From: Aquimarina sp. AU58
Lineage (GTDB): Bacteria; Bacteroidota; Bacteroidia; Flavobacteriales; Flavobacteriaceae
Direction of reading: 5' to 3'
Assembly (NCBI RefSeq): GCF_900312745.1
Contig: NZ_OMPD01000005.1
Location: 61,273-125,272 of the forward strand
DNA length: 64,000 bases
Each line of letters opens with the position of its first letter. Position 1 is the stretch's first letter. The notes below the pieces were generated by a model. That model was not told the origin of the DNA and made no database searches. It saw only the letters and a program-made list of their open reading frames with translations. A program made the translations under genes and the position numbers. Below are positions 17,377 to 27,387 of the stretch, one piece after another.

Positions 17377-18477
17377 CTAATTTATATCCTCGCCTTTTTT
17401 AAGTTTTTCTAAATCACCGTTAAGCCTTCCTTTAAATCGATCAGGAGCGTTATCTAGTGATGTGTTTATCGATTTTATAGCATTTTTATAATCCCCAGTT
17501 GCCGAATATGCTTTTGCTAATCCATAGTTAGATGGCCATGCACCTTTACTATTTTTTACATTATCTTTTAAAATGACAAGTGCTTTATCTTTTTGTCCTA
17601 AGGTTATTAACCCTGTCCCTAATCTAAAAATCTGTGCTGTGCTTCCTAGTTTAGCTGCCTTATCCACATAAGTCATAGCTTCACCTGTTTTTCCTTGCTT
17701 AGCCAAAATCTGTGATTTAAGAGATAGATTAGCAAAAGTTTCTTTACTAAAAAAATTACCCGATATAGAGGCATTAACCCATTCTAATGCCTGATCTAGC
17801 TCACCTGCATTAAATGCATAATTTGCAGCGTTATCCCAGCTTGTTTGAGTAAAACCGGCAGAATTACGAAGATCATTTTTAATACCCGTCATTACTACAT
17901 TTTTTACATCAACTTCGATCTTGAAAGGAATTTCCTTTTTCTCCCATCTCAATGCTGCTATAGCACTATTAGCTTCAACTTTAGGAAATAAAAAGGTTAA
18001 CATTTCTGTATGTGCTGTTTCTTTGGTTTTAACTTCTACACGCAAAGCATCTTCTTTTTCATCATAAAAATAACTTCCCCAGGACGTAGAATTATTAGAA
18101 AATATAACTGTAGCCCCTCCATCTTCTTTTAGTGCAATATGAAGTCCGTAAGTACCTGCTTTAATATCTTTTCCTTCGATTTTCGCATCGTGAGTAAACG
18201 TTATTGTCGAATTGCTATTAGCCCCTGCTCTCCAAGGTGCTGCTTTAGATGTTCCAAACCCCAGGTTATTATATCCATAAGGAACTAGTTTCCCCCAGAT
18301 TTCACGTTCCTTTACATTTGGCCTCCCATAATCAATGGTGATATTAGTAATCCCTACACGTTGCATTACCTGCGCCCGCTGACTTCCTTCAGGCGTGGTA
18401 AGTTGTGCATTTGTTTGAATTGAGAGCAACATCATTGCGCTCACAATACAAGTTGTAATTAAGTTGAATTGTTTCAT
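17377..18477 (-). CDS. DUF2911 domain protein with C-terminal TPR repeats
   Basis: 366 aa. Signal peptide to about residue 24 ('MLLSIQTNAQ'). Residues about 25-175 are a DUF2911 domain, recognisable from 'GITNITIDYGRPNVKEREIW', 'PWRAGANSNSTITFTHD' and 'KAGTYGLHIALKEDG'. Residues about 215-355 are helical tetratricopeptide-like repeats ('FNAGELDQALEWVNASI', 'AKQGKTGEAMTYVDKAAKLG', 'YSATGDYKNAIKSINTSL'). It is periplasmic and common in Bacteroidota, with unknown function. It sits alone on its strand: a 137-base gap with no hairpin separates it from the thioredoxin-like gene. Confidence 0.9.
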   Translation of the reverse strand: MKQFNLITTCIVSAMMLLSIQTNAQLTTPEGSQRAQVMQRVGITNITIDYGRPNVKEREIWGKLVPYGYNNLGFGTSKAAPWRAGANSNSTITFTHDAKIEGKDIKAGTYGLHIALKEDGGATVIFSNNSTSWGSYFYDEKEDALRVEVKTKETAHTEMLTFLFPKVEANSAIAALRWEKKEIPFKIEVDVKNVVMTGIKNDLRNSAGFTQTSWDNAANYAFNAGELDQALEWVNASISGNFFSKETFANLSLKSQILAKQGKTGEAMTYVDKAAKLGSTAQIFRLGTGLITLGQKDKALVILKDNVKNSKGAWPSNYGLAKAYSATGDYKNAIKSINTSLDNAPDRFKGRLNGDLEKLKKGEDIN

Positions 18478-18614
18478 GACTGTTTTTTTGATTAATTATT
18501 ATCACTTAAAGAAATTAAATTTCTTACCTAAACAATGTAAGAGGTATATCTCAATCCTAATGTTACGGTAGTGTTAAACTCAAAAAGAAAGTCATAATTG
18601 ATTGTTAAACCATG

Positions 18615-19844
18615 TTATTCTTTTAACAGCTGATTAACAAAGTCTTCAAAATCCTTTTTAAAATTTACATATTTCTGGCCTGTAGCTGGGCCATTGAAAC
18701 CTGTGTGTATTTTGCGTACCTGCCCTTTTTTATCAATAAAAATGGTAGTTGGATATGACAACACATGGTTTAGCATCGGTAGTTTTTCTTGTGCTTTCTG
18801 TTTATCTGAAGTTCCATATTGAGCCAAAAGAATTGGGTAGGGCACTTTTAATTTTTGTTGTAATCTTTTTATCGATTTAAATGCTTTTTCTTTGGTTTTT
18901 GCATATTCAAAAGCTAATGCTACAAATTCGGCTCCATTATTTTTATTTTTATTCTGATACTCTACATAATATTTGGTTTCATCCATACAATTAGGACACC
19001 AGGTTCCCATAACTTGTACGATGACTACTTTATTTTTAAACCGATCATCTTTAAGTGAAATTTGATTTCCTTCGACATCAGGAAAATTAAATTCTAATGT
19101 ATCATATCCTTCTTTTAGAAAAGTTAATGAATCTTCAGAAGGTAATTTAAAGTTTTCATTTCTTTTAGCTACAAAAGGTTCTTTCCAGTGATTACCCGAA
19201 TAAAAGTGACCATTAAGTGTGCTATCTGTTACCTGTGCAGTAAATAAGAAAGCATGAGCTCCGTCAAAAGTTGATAATTGCAATTGATCCTTATTTAAAA
19301 CACCTTCCAAATAACGGTAATCTCCTGTAGTTGTTCTAAATGTACCCGTAACTATATTTCCATTTTGTTTAAAAGTACCTTTGGCAATATACCTGTCTTC
19401 TTCATTGTCTTTACTAAAAATTGTTTCCCAATTTCCCGTAATATCATAATTCGATTTTGAAACAATTTCAAATCGATCCTGCTCACCATATTTTGCTGTA
19501 AATGGTACTACTCTATCCAGGCTTTTTTTAATAAAGCTTCCAGAAATTGTCATAGAGTCTATAAATCGACCGGCAATATATCCCTCAAAAACAGGAAACT
19601 TAATTAGTATAGAATCTTTATTAATTAAAACTTCATCAACATTAATTGTTTCTTCGGCATTAAAAATTCTTAAGGTCTGATCATCCATTACTTCGATCAG
19701 AAAAGGAAGCTTTTTATTATCCTTAACTTCTAGTGTTGCTTTCCATGGGCCACTTTTAAACTCAACCAAATCAGATGGTTTATCTTTCTTACAAGAAGAA
19801 AAAATAGTGACAACAAGTAGAATAAGTACGGTTGTTTTTCTCAT
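18615..19844 (-). CDS. TlpA/ResA-like thioredoxin-fold lipoprotein
   Basis: About 409 aa from the ATG at 19844, which places the lipobox correctly: 'LLVVTIFSSCKKD', with Cys19 the lipidation site. Residues 20-250 are a beta-rich domain of the kind found before thioredoxin domains in Bacteroidota ('GNWETIFSKDNEE' repeats). Residues about 265-409 are an AhpC/TSA-Redoxin type thioredoxin fold with the active site 'MGTWCPNCMDET' (WCPNC) and the cis-Pro region 'LSYPTTIFIDKKGQV'. Expected to be a membrane-anchored thiol-disulfide reductase of the periplasm. The gene upstream is separated from it by a terminator. Confidence 0.9.
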   Translation of the reverse strand: MRKTTVLILLVVTIFSSCKKDKPSDLVEFKSGPWKATLEVKDNKKLPFLIEVMDDQTLRIFNAEETINVDEVLINKDSILIKFPVFEGYIAGRFIDSMTISGSFIKKSLDRVVPFTAKYGEQDRFEIVSKSNYDITGNWETIFSKDNEEDRYIAKGTFKQNGNIVTGTFRTTTGDYRYLEGVLNKDQLQLSTFDGAHAFLFTAQVTDSTLNGHFYSGNHWKEPFVAKRNENFKLPSEDSLTFLKEGYDTLEFNFPDVEGNQISLKDDRFKNKVVIVQVMGTWCPNCMDETKYYVEYQNKNKNNGAEFVALAFEYAKTKEKAFKSIKRLQQKLKVPYPILLAQYGTSDKQKAQEKLPMLNHVLSYPTTIFIDKKGQVRKIHTGFNGPATGQKYVNFKKDFEDFVNQLLKE

Positions 19845-19855
19845 TATTTGATAGT

Positions 19856-19892
19856 ATAAAAAGTCCGGAAAGTTACTCAAAACTTACCGGAC
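19856..19892 (-). terminator. terminator after the Lys/Glu/Ala-repeat gene
   Basis: On the minus strand a 12-bp stem with one mismatch (GTCCGGtAAGTT / AACTTtCCGGAC) ends in TTTTTA. It is 30 bases downstream of the repeat-protein stop codon and just before the next leftward gene. Confidence 0.8.
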
Positions 19893-19921
19893 GATTCTCT
19901 TTTTATAATTTTATTAAGTTT

Positions 19922-20584
19922 TTATTGCTCCTTTGCATATAATTTCTCTAATTTTTCTTTTCCTTCTTTCACCTTTTCTTTTCCATTTTTTATTGATTTT
20001 TCTAAGGCTTTTAGCTTTTCTTCGGCTTTATTGATTTTAGCTTCTTTTTCTGCAATTTCTTCTGGAGCTAAAGCTTCTTCTCCTTCTTTTTCCTTTGCTT
20101 TTGCGAGACGTTCTTTTGCAGCTTCAATTTTTGCTTTGCCTCTTGTAATTCTTTCTTCATTCTTTTTCAATACTTCGCTACGTTCTTTTACCATGTCTTT
20201 AGCCTCTTCGGCTCTGGCCATTCCAAATTCTTTACCTGTTAATCCCTCTTTACTTTTTCCATATGCCTTTCCTTTTATTTTCTTTTCAGCTTTTTCCAAG
20301 GCTTTTTCGGCTTTTTCTTCTGCTTTTTCAGCCTTTTCAATAGCTTTTTCGGCCTTTTCTTCTGCTTTCTCTTCTAGTTTTTCAACTTTTTTCTCTGCTT
20401 TTTCTCTAGCTTTCTCTGCCTTCTCTTGGGCTTTCTCTGCTTTTTTTTCTGCCTTTTCCTGAACTTTTTCTTTTTTCTTAGCTATTTTTTCTTTTGCTTC
20501 TTGAGATTTTCCCTGAGCAATTATCACCGGATTCCCTAAAGTGAAAATCAAAACAAATACCAATATTAGTTTTATAAATTTCAT
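19922..20584 (-). CDS. exported Lys/Glu/Ala-rich coiled-coil repeat protein
   Basis: 220 aa. A signal peptide (residues 1-23, 'LVFVLIFTLGNPVIIAQG') precedes an almost uninterrupted helix built of repeats on the pattern KAEKAEEKAEKALEK (about residues 30-105). A linker with 'GKSKEGLTGKEFGMARAEEA' follows, then a second charged helical region (about 130-220). The alternating E-K-A spacing predicts a very stable single alpha-helix or coiled coil in the periplasm or envelope. No known domain. The antisense strand shows a long Phe/Ser-rich open frame that is only a mirror of this repeat. A small acidic lipoprotein gene lies 64 bases upstream on the same strand. Confidence 0.8.
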   Translation of the reverse strand: MKFIKLILVFVLIFTLGNPVIIAQGKSQEAKEKIAKKKEKVQEKAEKKAEKAQEKAEKAREKAEKKVEKLEEKAEEKAEKAIEKAEKAEEKAEKALEKAEKKIKGKAYGKSKEGLTGKEFGMARAEEAKDMVKERSEVLKKNEERITRGKAKIEAAKERLAKAKEKEGEEALAPEEIAEKEAKINKAEEKLKALEKSIKNGKEKVKEGKEKLEKLYAKEQ

Positions 20585-20648
20585 GTTAGTTTTTTTTAGT
20601 TAGTGTTAAAATGATTAAGGGTATGAAGGTTTATTACCAGAAGATTTT

Positions 20649-20852
20649 TTAAATATCATCCAAATCTTCTAAAGATTCTTCTAATTCTTCTACTTTGGTC
20701 TCGACTTCCTCAGAAACCTGATCCAATTCAGACTCAATTGCTTCTATTTTTTCTACAACTGCTTTGGTTTCTTCCTCTTCTTTTTTCTTATCAGTACAAG
20801 AAATAATTCCGAAAAGGAACATGATCGTAAGTAACTTAATTCCTGTTTTCAT
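20649..20852 (-). CDS. small acidic coiled-coil lipoprotein
   Basis: 67 aa. The N terminus has a lipobox ('IMFLFGIISCTDKKK', Cys19). The mature 49 residues are dominated by Glu, Asp and Lys in heptad-like order ('VVEKIEAIESELDQVSEEVE', 'TKVEELEESLEDLDDI') and form one predicted helix with a strongly acidic C-terminal half. It would be an outer- or inner-membrane-tethered short coiled coil, reminiscent in design, not sequence, of Lpp. Immediately upstream of the Lys/Glu/Ala repeat protein and divergent from pheT. Function unknown. Confidence 0.75.
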   Translation of the reverse strand: MKTGIKLLTIMFLFGIISCTDKKKEEEETKAVVEKIEAIESELDQVSEEVETKVEELEESLEDLDDI

Positions 20853-20926
20853 AATATTAAAATTTGGTTAGAATAAAACTATTATAAATATACCACAATT
20901 TTGTTTATAGATATACTTACAACTAT

Positions 20927-20956
20927 TTGTATCCTCTGCCCAATATATTATCTTTA
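20927..20956 (+). promoter_or_regulatory. promoter of pheT
   Basis: TTG (20927-20929), 19 bases, then TATCTTTA (20949-20956), which matches the Bacteroidota -7 consensus TAnnTTTG at five of its six fixed positions. It ends 25 bases before the chosen ATG, supporting the start at 20982 over the upstream one. Confidence 0.5.
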
Positions 20957-20981
20957 CCAACTGAATTTAGAAAGATCACAA

Positions 20982-23408
20982 ATGAAGATTTCATATAACT
21001 GGCTGAAGCAATTTATTAATATCGATTGGGATGCAGAGAAAACCGGAGAGCTCCTTACCGATCTAGGGTTAGAGGTAGAAGGAATAGAGCCCTATCAAAG
21101 TGTAAAAGGAGGATTAGAAGGTGTTGTTATAGGGCAAGTTCTTAATTGCGAAAAACATCCAAATGCAGATAAGCTTAAAGTTACCAAAGTAGACTTAGGT
21201 AATGGTGAACCGGTTCAGATTGTTTGTGGTGCTCCTAACGTTGCCGCTGGGCAAAAAGTCCCTGTTGCTACTATTGGCACAAAACTTTATAATGATAAAG
21301 GTGAAGAATGGGTCATAAAAAAAGGAAAAATAAGAGGTGAAGAAAGCCATGGTATGATCTGTGCCGAAGATGAATTAGGGTTAGGGAAAAGTCATGACGG
21401 GATTATGGTCTTAAGTACTGATATCACCGTAGGGACTAAAGCTGCAGATATATTTGATATTGAAAATGATTATGTGTTTGAAATTGGATTAACTCCTAAT
21501 CGTGCAGACGCAATGAGTCATTGGGGTACTGCACGTGATCTCAAAGCAGGGCTACTACAAAAAGACCTTAATCTAGAACTTATTACTCCTTCAGTAAGTA
21601 ATTTTAGAGTAGAAAACAGGCTAAATAAAATTGATATCGAAGTCAAAAATAATGAGATGGCACCCAGATATTGCGGTGTAACGATTTCTGATATTAAAGT
21701 AGGAGAATCTCCTGCCTGGTTGCAACATAGATTAAAAGCGATAGGAATTACTCCCAAAAATAATGTTGTAGATGTTACCAATTATGTTTTACATGAGTTA
21801 GGACAACCTTTACACGCATTTGACGCACACTATATTGAAGGGAATAAAATTGAAGTAAAAACTGTTGATACCGGTACCAAATTTACAACTCTAGATGAAG
21901 TAGAAAGAGAATTACACCAAGAAGATCTTATGATCTGTGATGCTGTAAAACCTCTTTGTATTGCTGGTGTATTTGGAGGGGTAAACTCTGGTGTTACAGA
22001 AAGAACAACATCAATTTTCTTAGAAAGTGCTTACTTTGATCCTATTAGTATTCGTAAAACTGCAAAACGACATGGCCTAAACACAGATGCTTCTTTTAGA
22101 TTTGAAAGAGGTATTGATCCAAATATCACCGAATATGCATTGAAAAGAGCCGCTCTATTAATACAGGAGCTTGCAGGAGGTAATATTTCTAGTGAAATCA
22201 TGGATTTATATCCTAAAAAGATTGAAGATTTTCAGGTGATTTTATCTTTTGAAAATACTACAAAGTTAATTGGTGAAGAAATACCTCAAGATACTATTAA
22301 AAGGATTCTCACTTCATTAGATATTAAAATCAATAGTGTAACCGAGACAGGAATAGGTCTTACCATTCCGGCATACAGAAATGATGTACAAAGAGAAGTT
22401 GATGTAATAGAAGAAATTCTTAGAGTATACGGGTATAATACTATTGGTTTTACTCAAAAATTGAATGCTTCGATATCAAATATTGATAGGTTCTCTGATT
22501 ATAATGTGCAAAATACCATATCAAATCAACTTGTTGGTCTGGGATTTTATGAGATGTTAGCCAACTCACTTACTTCTCCTCATTATATTACCTTGAGTGA
22601 ACAGCTTAAAAATGAGAATAATGTAGAAATGCTAAATCCACTTAGTAATGATTTGGCAGTAATGAGGCAATCCATGTTATTTTCGGGATTAGAGGCTGTA
22701 TCCTATAATAGTAATAGAAAACGATCAGATCTTAAATTATTTGAGTTTGGAAAAACATATCATAACTATGAAGATAAGAGAATAGAGAATAAACATCTAA
22801 GTATTATTGTTTCTGGAAGTAGGTCTAAAGAAACTTGGACTGCAAGCCCACAAACAAGTGATTTCTTTTATTTAAAAGGAATAGTATTTTCTGTTTTAGA
22901 ACGTTTAGGACTAACAAGATTAAAAACATCTCCTATAAAGAATGATGTTTTTACTGAAGGGCTTTCTTTAAGTATTGGTAAAGCGCAATTAGTAGATTTT
23001 GGAATACTAAAAAAATCGGTACTTAAACATTTCTCTATTTCTCAGGAAGTATTGTATGCCGATTTTAACTGGGATGTTATTTTAGAATATGCAAAACACA
23101 ATAAACTAAAGTATAAAGATATTCCTAAATTTCCTGAAGTGCGTCGTGATTTTGCTTTGTTATTAGACGATTCTATAAAGTTTGAAGAAATTCATACTAT
23201 CGCTAAGCAAACCGAAAAACAAATTCTAAAAAATGTAAACTTATTTGACGTATACCAAGGTAAAAACCTTCCTAAAGGAAAAAAATCGTATGCTGTAAGT
23301 TTCATTCTACAGGACGATAATAAAACACTTACCGATAAACAAATCGATAAGATCATGAATAAATTACAGTACAATTTTGAAAATAAATTAGGCGCTGAAC
23401 TTAGGTAA
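20982..23408 (+). CDS. pheT: phenylalanine-tRNA ligase, beta subunit
   Basis: 808 aa from 'MKISYNWLKQFINIDWDAEK', the conserved bacterial PheT start; an upstream in-frame ATG at 20901 would add an unrelated hydrophobic stretch and overlap the promoter. Pairs with PheS in an alpha2-beta2 enzyme that charges tRNA-Phe. Domains: tRNA-binding OB fold (about 40-150, 'VVIGQVLNCEKHPNADKLKV'), B3/B4 editing domain (about 215-390), B5 (about 410-480, 'IPAYRNDVQREVDVIEEILR'), and the C-terminal FDX-ACB anticodon-binding domain (about 715-808, 'FPEVRRDFALLLDDSI'). No pheS is adjacent here. Ends at a strong bidirectional terminator. Confidence 0.97.
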   Translation: MKISYNWLKQFINIDWDAEKTGELLTDLGLEVEGIEPYQSVKGGLEGVVIGQVLNCEKHPNADKLKVTKVDLGNGEPVQIVCGAPNVAAGQKVPVATIGTKLYNDKGEEWVIKKGKIRGEESHGMICAEDELGLGKSHDGIMVLSTDITVGTKAADIFDIENDYVFEIGLTPNRADAMSHWGTARDLKAGLLQKDLNLELITPSVSNFRVENRLNKIDIEVKNNEMAPRYCGVTISDIKVGESPAWLQHRLKAIGITPKNNVVDVTNYVLHELGQPLHAFDAHYIEGNKIEVKTVDTGTKFTTLDEVERELHQEDLMICDAVKPLCIAGVFGGVNSGVTERTTSIFLESAYFDPISIRKTAKRHGLNTDASFRFERGIDPNITEYALKRAALLIQELAGGNISSEIMDLYPKKIEDFQVILSFENTTKLIGEEIPQDTIKRILTSLDIKINSVTETGIGLTIPAYRNDVQREVDVIEEILRVYGYNTIGFTQKLNASISNIDRFSDYNVQNTISNQLVGLGFYEMLANSLTSPHYITLSEQLKNENNVEMLNPLSNDLAVMRQSMLFSGLEAVSYNSNRKRSDLKLFEFGKTYHNYEDKRIENKHLSIIVSGSRSKETWTASPQTSDFFYLKGIVFSVLERLGLTRLKTSPIKNDVFTEGLSLSIGKAQLVDFGILKKSVLKHFSISQEVLYADFNWDVILEYAKHNKLKYKDIPKFPEVRRDFALLLDDSIKFEEIHTIAKQTEKQILKNVNLFDVYQGKNLPKGKKSYAVSFILQDDNKTLTDKQIDKIMNKLQYNFENKLGAELR

Positions 23409-23462
23409 GCAACAGTGTCGAATTCAAGATGCTATTCTACAAATACTATTTAAAATACATCA

Positions 23463-23496
23463 TAAAAAAACCGGAATGTACATTCCGGTTTTTTTT
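23463..23496. terminator. bidirectional terminator between pheT and the TPR gene
   Basis: An uninterrupted GC-core palindrome (CCGGAATGT and its complement) is flanked by seven A on the left and eight T on the right. The flanking CAT/ATG bases also nearly pair, with one bulge. It serves both convergent units. Confidence 0.93.
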
Positions 23497-23526
23497 ATGA
23501 TGTATAATATTGAAAAGTTCTTATTA

Positions 23527-24816
23527 CTAGTTGCCTCCTTCTAAAGCTTTAAGTCTGTCTTTCATTTCGCCAGCCTTAGGATCATCTAACTGATAAAATA
23601 TATTCATCAATGTACGAATAGCTTCTACATTATCAGGACTACTTTTTAGAGCTCCTTCAAGGTAAGGAACTGCTGTTTTATATAATTCTGATCTCTTTTT
23701 TGTTAGTTCATCATATCTTCTATTGTCGCTTGAAGATGTTCCTAATCCATTCATTTCATCTACAATCTTAGTTTCTCCACTTAAAATTATAGAAGCAATA
23801 TTGATTTGAGCAGCAGTGTAATCTGGTTTTAGCTCTAAAGCTTTCTTATAGTAACCCAGTGCCTGATCATTATCACCAAGGCGAGATGCACTAACTCCTA
23901 AATTATATAGTAAATCTGGATTTTCAGGATCGTTAGCTACGATCTGCTCCATGATTTCTTTATACTTAGCAATATTTCCTAATTTATAGTATACATCAGC
24001 TTCTGCTTGCTTTAATGCAGAATCTTCTGGGTTCTCTTTTTTAGCATCTTCAATAGCAGCTATTGCTTCTTCATCTTTTCCTTGACTCATATAAATCAAA
24101 GCAATATTTTTTGCGATCTCTCCTTTTCTAGATTCAGAAGTTTTAGTTTCTGGTTTAATGTAATCTCCAGTTTTTACAGAAAGGTCTCTTATTTGTTTCG
24201 ATTCAAAAACATCAACCTTACCTGTTTCTTTATGCGTTGCAACAAATTCCTTTTTTACTCCACTAAAACCAAGGCTTTTTAATTCCTTATAATATTTTAG
24301 AGCAGTATCATAATCTTTATCATTAACAGCATTACTAGCTGCATAATATAAATATGTTGTATCAGCTTTATTGGTTGTATATCCTAAATAAAGTTTTTCT
24401 GATGCTCCTTTATAGTTTTTTGCATTCTGATCTTTAATTGCGTTTTCAACTAAGGATTGGCGTAACAATTGTAATTTTTGAGAAGCATCAGCAGTATATT
24501 TAGATCCTCCTGCGGCTTTTTCAATTTCGATTGTTTTATTATAAGCATTCGCTGCACTTTCAATTTTCTCTAAAGATTCACCTGCAGAAGCAGCTACAAC
24601 CTGGCCTTTAAAAAAATAATATTGCGCTTTCATTTTTTCATCAGCAGCGTTTAACTGTCCTTCAGCAGCTTTCAATGCTTCACTAGCTACATCCATGTTA
24701 CCAGATTTCAAGGCCTTGTTTGCCGCTTTTAATGCTTGTTTTGGAGTGCTCTCCTTCTGAGAAAATCCAAAAGCACTAACAGCTAGAAATAGTACTACGA
24801 TAAATTTAGTCTTCAT
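23527..24816 (-). CDS. exported tetratricopeptide-repeat protein
   Basis: 429 aa. Signal peptide 'MKTKFIVVLFLAVSAFGFSQ', then helical repeats throughout: 'LKSGNMDVASEALKAAEGQL', 'YYAASNAVNDKDYDTALKYY', 'IYMSQGKDEEAIAAIEDAKK', 'NLGVSASRLGDNDQALGYYK'. At least six TPR-like units are visible, with a poorly conserved middle. Likely a periplasmic scaffold of unknown partner. It starts 27 bases after gyrA on the same strand, so it is the second gene of a gyrA operon, an order I believe recurs in flavobacteria. Ends at a strong terminator. Confidence 0.9.
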   Translation of the reverse strand: MKTKFIVVLFLAVSAFGFSQKESTPKQALKAANKALKSGNMDVASEALKAAEGQLNAADEKMKAQYYFFKGQVVAASAGESLEKIESAANAYNKTIEIEKAAGGSKYTADASQKLQLLRQSLVENAIKDQNAKNYKGASEKLYLGYTTNKADTTYLYYAASNAVNDKDYDTALKYYKELKSLGFSGVKKEFVATHKETGKVDVFESKQIRDLSVKTGDYIKPETKTSESRKGEIAKNIALIYMSQGKDEEAIAAIEDAKKENPEDSALKQAEADVYYKLGNIAKYKEIMEQIVANDPENPDLLYNLGVSASRLGDNDQALGYYKKALELKPDYTAAQINIASIILSGETKIVDEMNGLGTSSSDNRRYDELTKKRSELYKTAVPYLEGALKSSPDNVEAIRTLMNIFYQLDDPKAGEMKDRLKALEGGN

Positions 24817-24843
24817 TACTTGAGTTTTTAAAATGGGATTTAA

Positions 24844-27387
24844 TTATTGTTTTGTTTCATTATCAATATTCGTGCCATCTGAAGTGTTATCAGCATCTGT
24901 TGTAGAAGAATCAACATCTTCTATATCTTCATCCTGATCTATATCATCTTCGTCGTGCATAACTTTTGCTACTGCGGCAATAGAATCTTTACCTTTTAAA
25001 TTAATAAGACGTACACCTTGTGTTGCGCGTCCCATCACACGTAAATCTTCTACAGAAAGTCGAATAGCAATTCCTGATTTATTTATAATCATAAGATCAT
25101 CTAAATCAGTAACATTCTTAATTGCCACCAGAGATCCTGTTTTATCAGTAACAGAAATGGTTTTAACACCTTTCCCTCCTCTATTCGTTATTCTATAATC
25201 TTCTAACTTAGAGCGTTTTCCATAACCATTTTCTGAAACTACTAAGATATTACTTTCCATTTCATTAACAGCTACCATACCAATTACTTCATCTTTATCA
25301 TCAGCAAGCCTGATTCCTCTTACTCCCGAGGCTCCACGTCCCATTGGTCTGGTTTTCTCTTCTTCGAATCGAATTGCTTTACCCGATTTTACCGCCAACA
25401 TTACCTGGCTTTTACCATCGGTTAATTTTGCTTCGAGAAGTTCATCATTATCCTTTATAGTAATAGCATTAATACCATTTGTTCTCGGTCTCGAATATTG
25501 CTCTAAAGATGTCTTTTTGACCTGACCTTTTTTCGTTGCCATAATGACATAGTGTGAATTAATGTACTCTTCGTCTTTAAGATCCTGGGTACAGATAAAA
25601 GCTTTCACTTTATCATCACTATGTATATTAATTAGATTTTGAATAGCTCTTCCTTTAGAAGTTTTACTTCCTTCCGGAATTTCATATACTCTCATCCAGA
25701 AACATTTTCCTTTCTGAGTAAAGAACAGCATATACTGGTGATTGGTTCCTACAAATAAATGTTCAAGAAAATCCTCATTACGTGTTGTACTTCCTTTTTG
25801 TCCTACTCCTCCTCTATTTTGTTTCTTATATTCATTAAGAGAAGTTCTTTTTATATATCCAGCATGTGAAATCGTAATTACTACTTTTTCATCAGGGATC
25901 ATATCTTCTATACTAAGATCTCCTCCTGCATATTCTATTTGAGAACGACGCTCATCGCCATATTTTTCTTTTACTTCTGCTAGCTCGTCCTTAATGATTT
26001 GCATTCTACGCTCCTTCTTTTCCAAAATATCCTTAAGGTCTTCGATAGTCTTCATCAACTCATCATACTCAGCACGTAATTTATCTTGCTCCAGACCTGT
26101 TAATTGACGCAAACGCATCTCTACGATTGCTTTTGCCTGTATTTCAGAAAGTTCAAAACGTTTTATCAATTTTTCGCGTGCCTCTTCTGTATTCGCAGAA
26201 GAACGAATTAAAGCAATTACTTCATCAATATTATCTGAAGCTATGATTAAACCTTCAAGAATATGAGCTCTTTCTTCAGCTTTTCTCAATTCATATTTTG
26301 TACGACGAACAACAACTTCATGTCTGTGTTCTACAAAATAATGAATCATTTCTTTTACATTCAACAACTGTGGTCTTCCATTAACCAGTGCTATATTATT
26401 TACACTAAAAGAAGATTGTAAAGCTGTATACTTATATAAAAGGTTTAGTACTATATTAGGTATTGCATCCCGTTTAAGGACATATACGATACGCATACCA
26501 TTTCTATCAGACTCATCACGTATTGTAGAAATTCCTTCGATTTTCTTATCATTAACAAGGTCAGCAGTCTTTTTAATCATATCTGCTTTATTCACCTGAT
26601 AAGGGATCTCTGTAACGATTATGCTTTCTCTACCGTTTACTTCTTCAAAACTTGCTTTAGCTCGTATAACGACTCTTCCTCTACCAGTTTTAAAAGCTTC
26701 TCTAACACCATCATACCCATAAATTGTTCCTCCTGTAGGAAAATCCGGGGCTTTAATATGCTGTATTAATTCATCAATTTCGATATCATTATTCTCAATA
26801 TAAGCAACTGTACCATCAACAACTTCACTTAAATTATGAGGTGGCATATTTGTTGCCATACCAACTGCAATTCCTGAGGCTCCATTTATTAATAATCCTG
26901 GAACCCTTGTTGGCAGAACTGTTGGTTCTTGTAAAGTATCATCAAAATTAAATGTATGATCTACAGTGTCTTTTTCGATATCTGCCAGCATATCCTCTGA
27001 TATCTTTCGCATTCTTGCTTCTGTATAACGCATAGCCGCAGGGCTATCCCCATCTACAGAACCAAAGTTACCCTGGCCATCAACTAACATATACCTCAAA
27101 CTCCATTCTTGCGCCATACGAACCATCGTATCATATACAGATGTATCACCATGAGGGTGATATTTACCAAGAACTTCACCTACAATTCTTGCAGATTTTT
27201 TGTGGGCACTACTCGCTTTAACACCCAATTCATACATACCGTATAAAACACGTCTATGTACGGGCTTAAGACCATCCCTAACATCAGGAAGTGCACGAGA
27301 TACAATAACAGACATTGAATAATCAATGTATGCAGATTTCATCTCATCTTCTATATTGATAGGTATAAGCTTTTCTCCATCAGCCAT
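24844..27387 (-). CDS. gyrA: DNA gyrase subunit A
   Basis: 847 aa. The A subunit breaks and rejoins DNA in the gyrase A2B2 complex that introduces negative supercoils. Catalytic Tyr121 is in '[10 protein letters not shown]'. The quinolone region '[10 protein letters not shown]' has Thr82 where E. coli has Ser83, and Asp86 conserved. The coiled-coil gate lies about 370-480, and the GyrA-box in the C-terminal wrapping domain reads '[10 protein letters not shown]' (about 530), followed by the beta-pinwheel blades. The last 35 residues are a strongly acidic tail ('[15 protein letters not shown]'), common in the phylum. First gene of a two-gene unit with the TPR gene. Confidence 0.97.
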   Translation of the reverse strand: MADGEKLIPINIEDEMKSAYIDYSMSVIVSRALPDVRDGLKPVHRRVLYGMYELGVKASSAHKKSARIVGEVLGKYHPHGDTSVYDTMVRMAQEWSLRYMLVDGQGNFGSVDGDSPAAMRYTEARMRKISEDMLADIEKDTVDHTFNFDDTLQEPTVLPTRVPGLLINGASGIAVGMATNMPPHNLSEVVDGTVAYIENNDIEIDELIQHIKAPDFPTGGTIYGYDGVREAFKTGRGRVVIRAKASFEEVNGRESIIVTEIPYQVNKADMIKKTADLVNDKKIEGISTIRDESDRNGMRIVYVLKRDAIPNIVLNLLYKYTALQSSFSVNNIALVNGRPQLLNVKEMIHYFVEHRHEVVVRRTKYELRKAEERAHILEGLIIASDNIDEVIALIRSSANTEEAREKLIKRFELSEIQAKAIVEMRLRQLTGLEQDKLRAEYDELMKTIEDLKDILEKKERRMQIIKDELAEVKEKYGDERRSQIEYAGGDLSIEDMIPDEKVVITISHAGYIKRTSLNEYKKQNRGGVGQKGSTTRNEDFLEHLFVGTNHQYMLFFTQKGKCFWMRVYEIPEGSKTSKGRAIQNLINIHSDDKVKAFICTQDLKDEEYINSHYVIMATKKGQVKKTSLEQYSRPRTNGINAITIKDNDELLEAKLTDGKSQVMLAVKSGKAIRFEEEKTRPMGRGASGVRGIRLADDKDEVIGMVAVNEMESNILVVSENGYGKRSKLEDYRITNRGGKGVKTISVTDKTGSLVAIKNVTDLDDLMIINKSGIAIRLSVEDLRVMGRATQGVRLINLKGKDSIAAVAKVMHDEDDIDQDEDIEDVDSSTTDADNTSDGTNIDNETKQ

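Noticed and set aside
20031..20462. 143-codon open frame on the plus strand, Phe/Ser/Ala-rich
   Set aside because: It is the exact antisense of the Lys/Glu/Ala repeat gene; its regular composition is a mirror of GAA/AAA/GCT-rich codons and has no start context.
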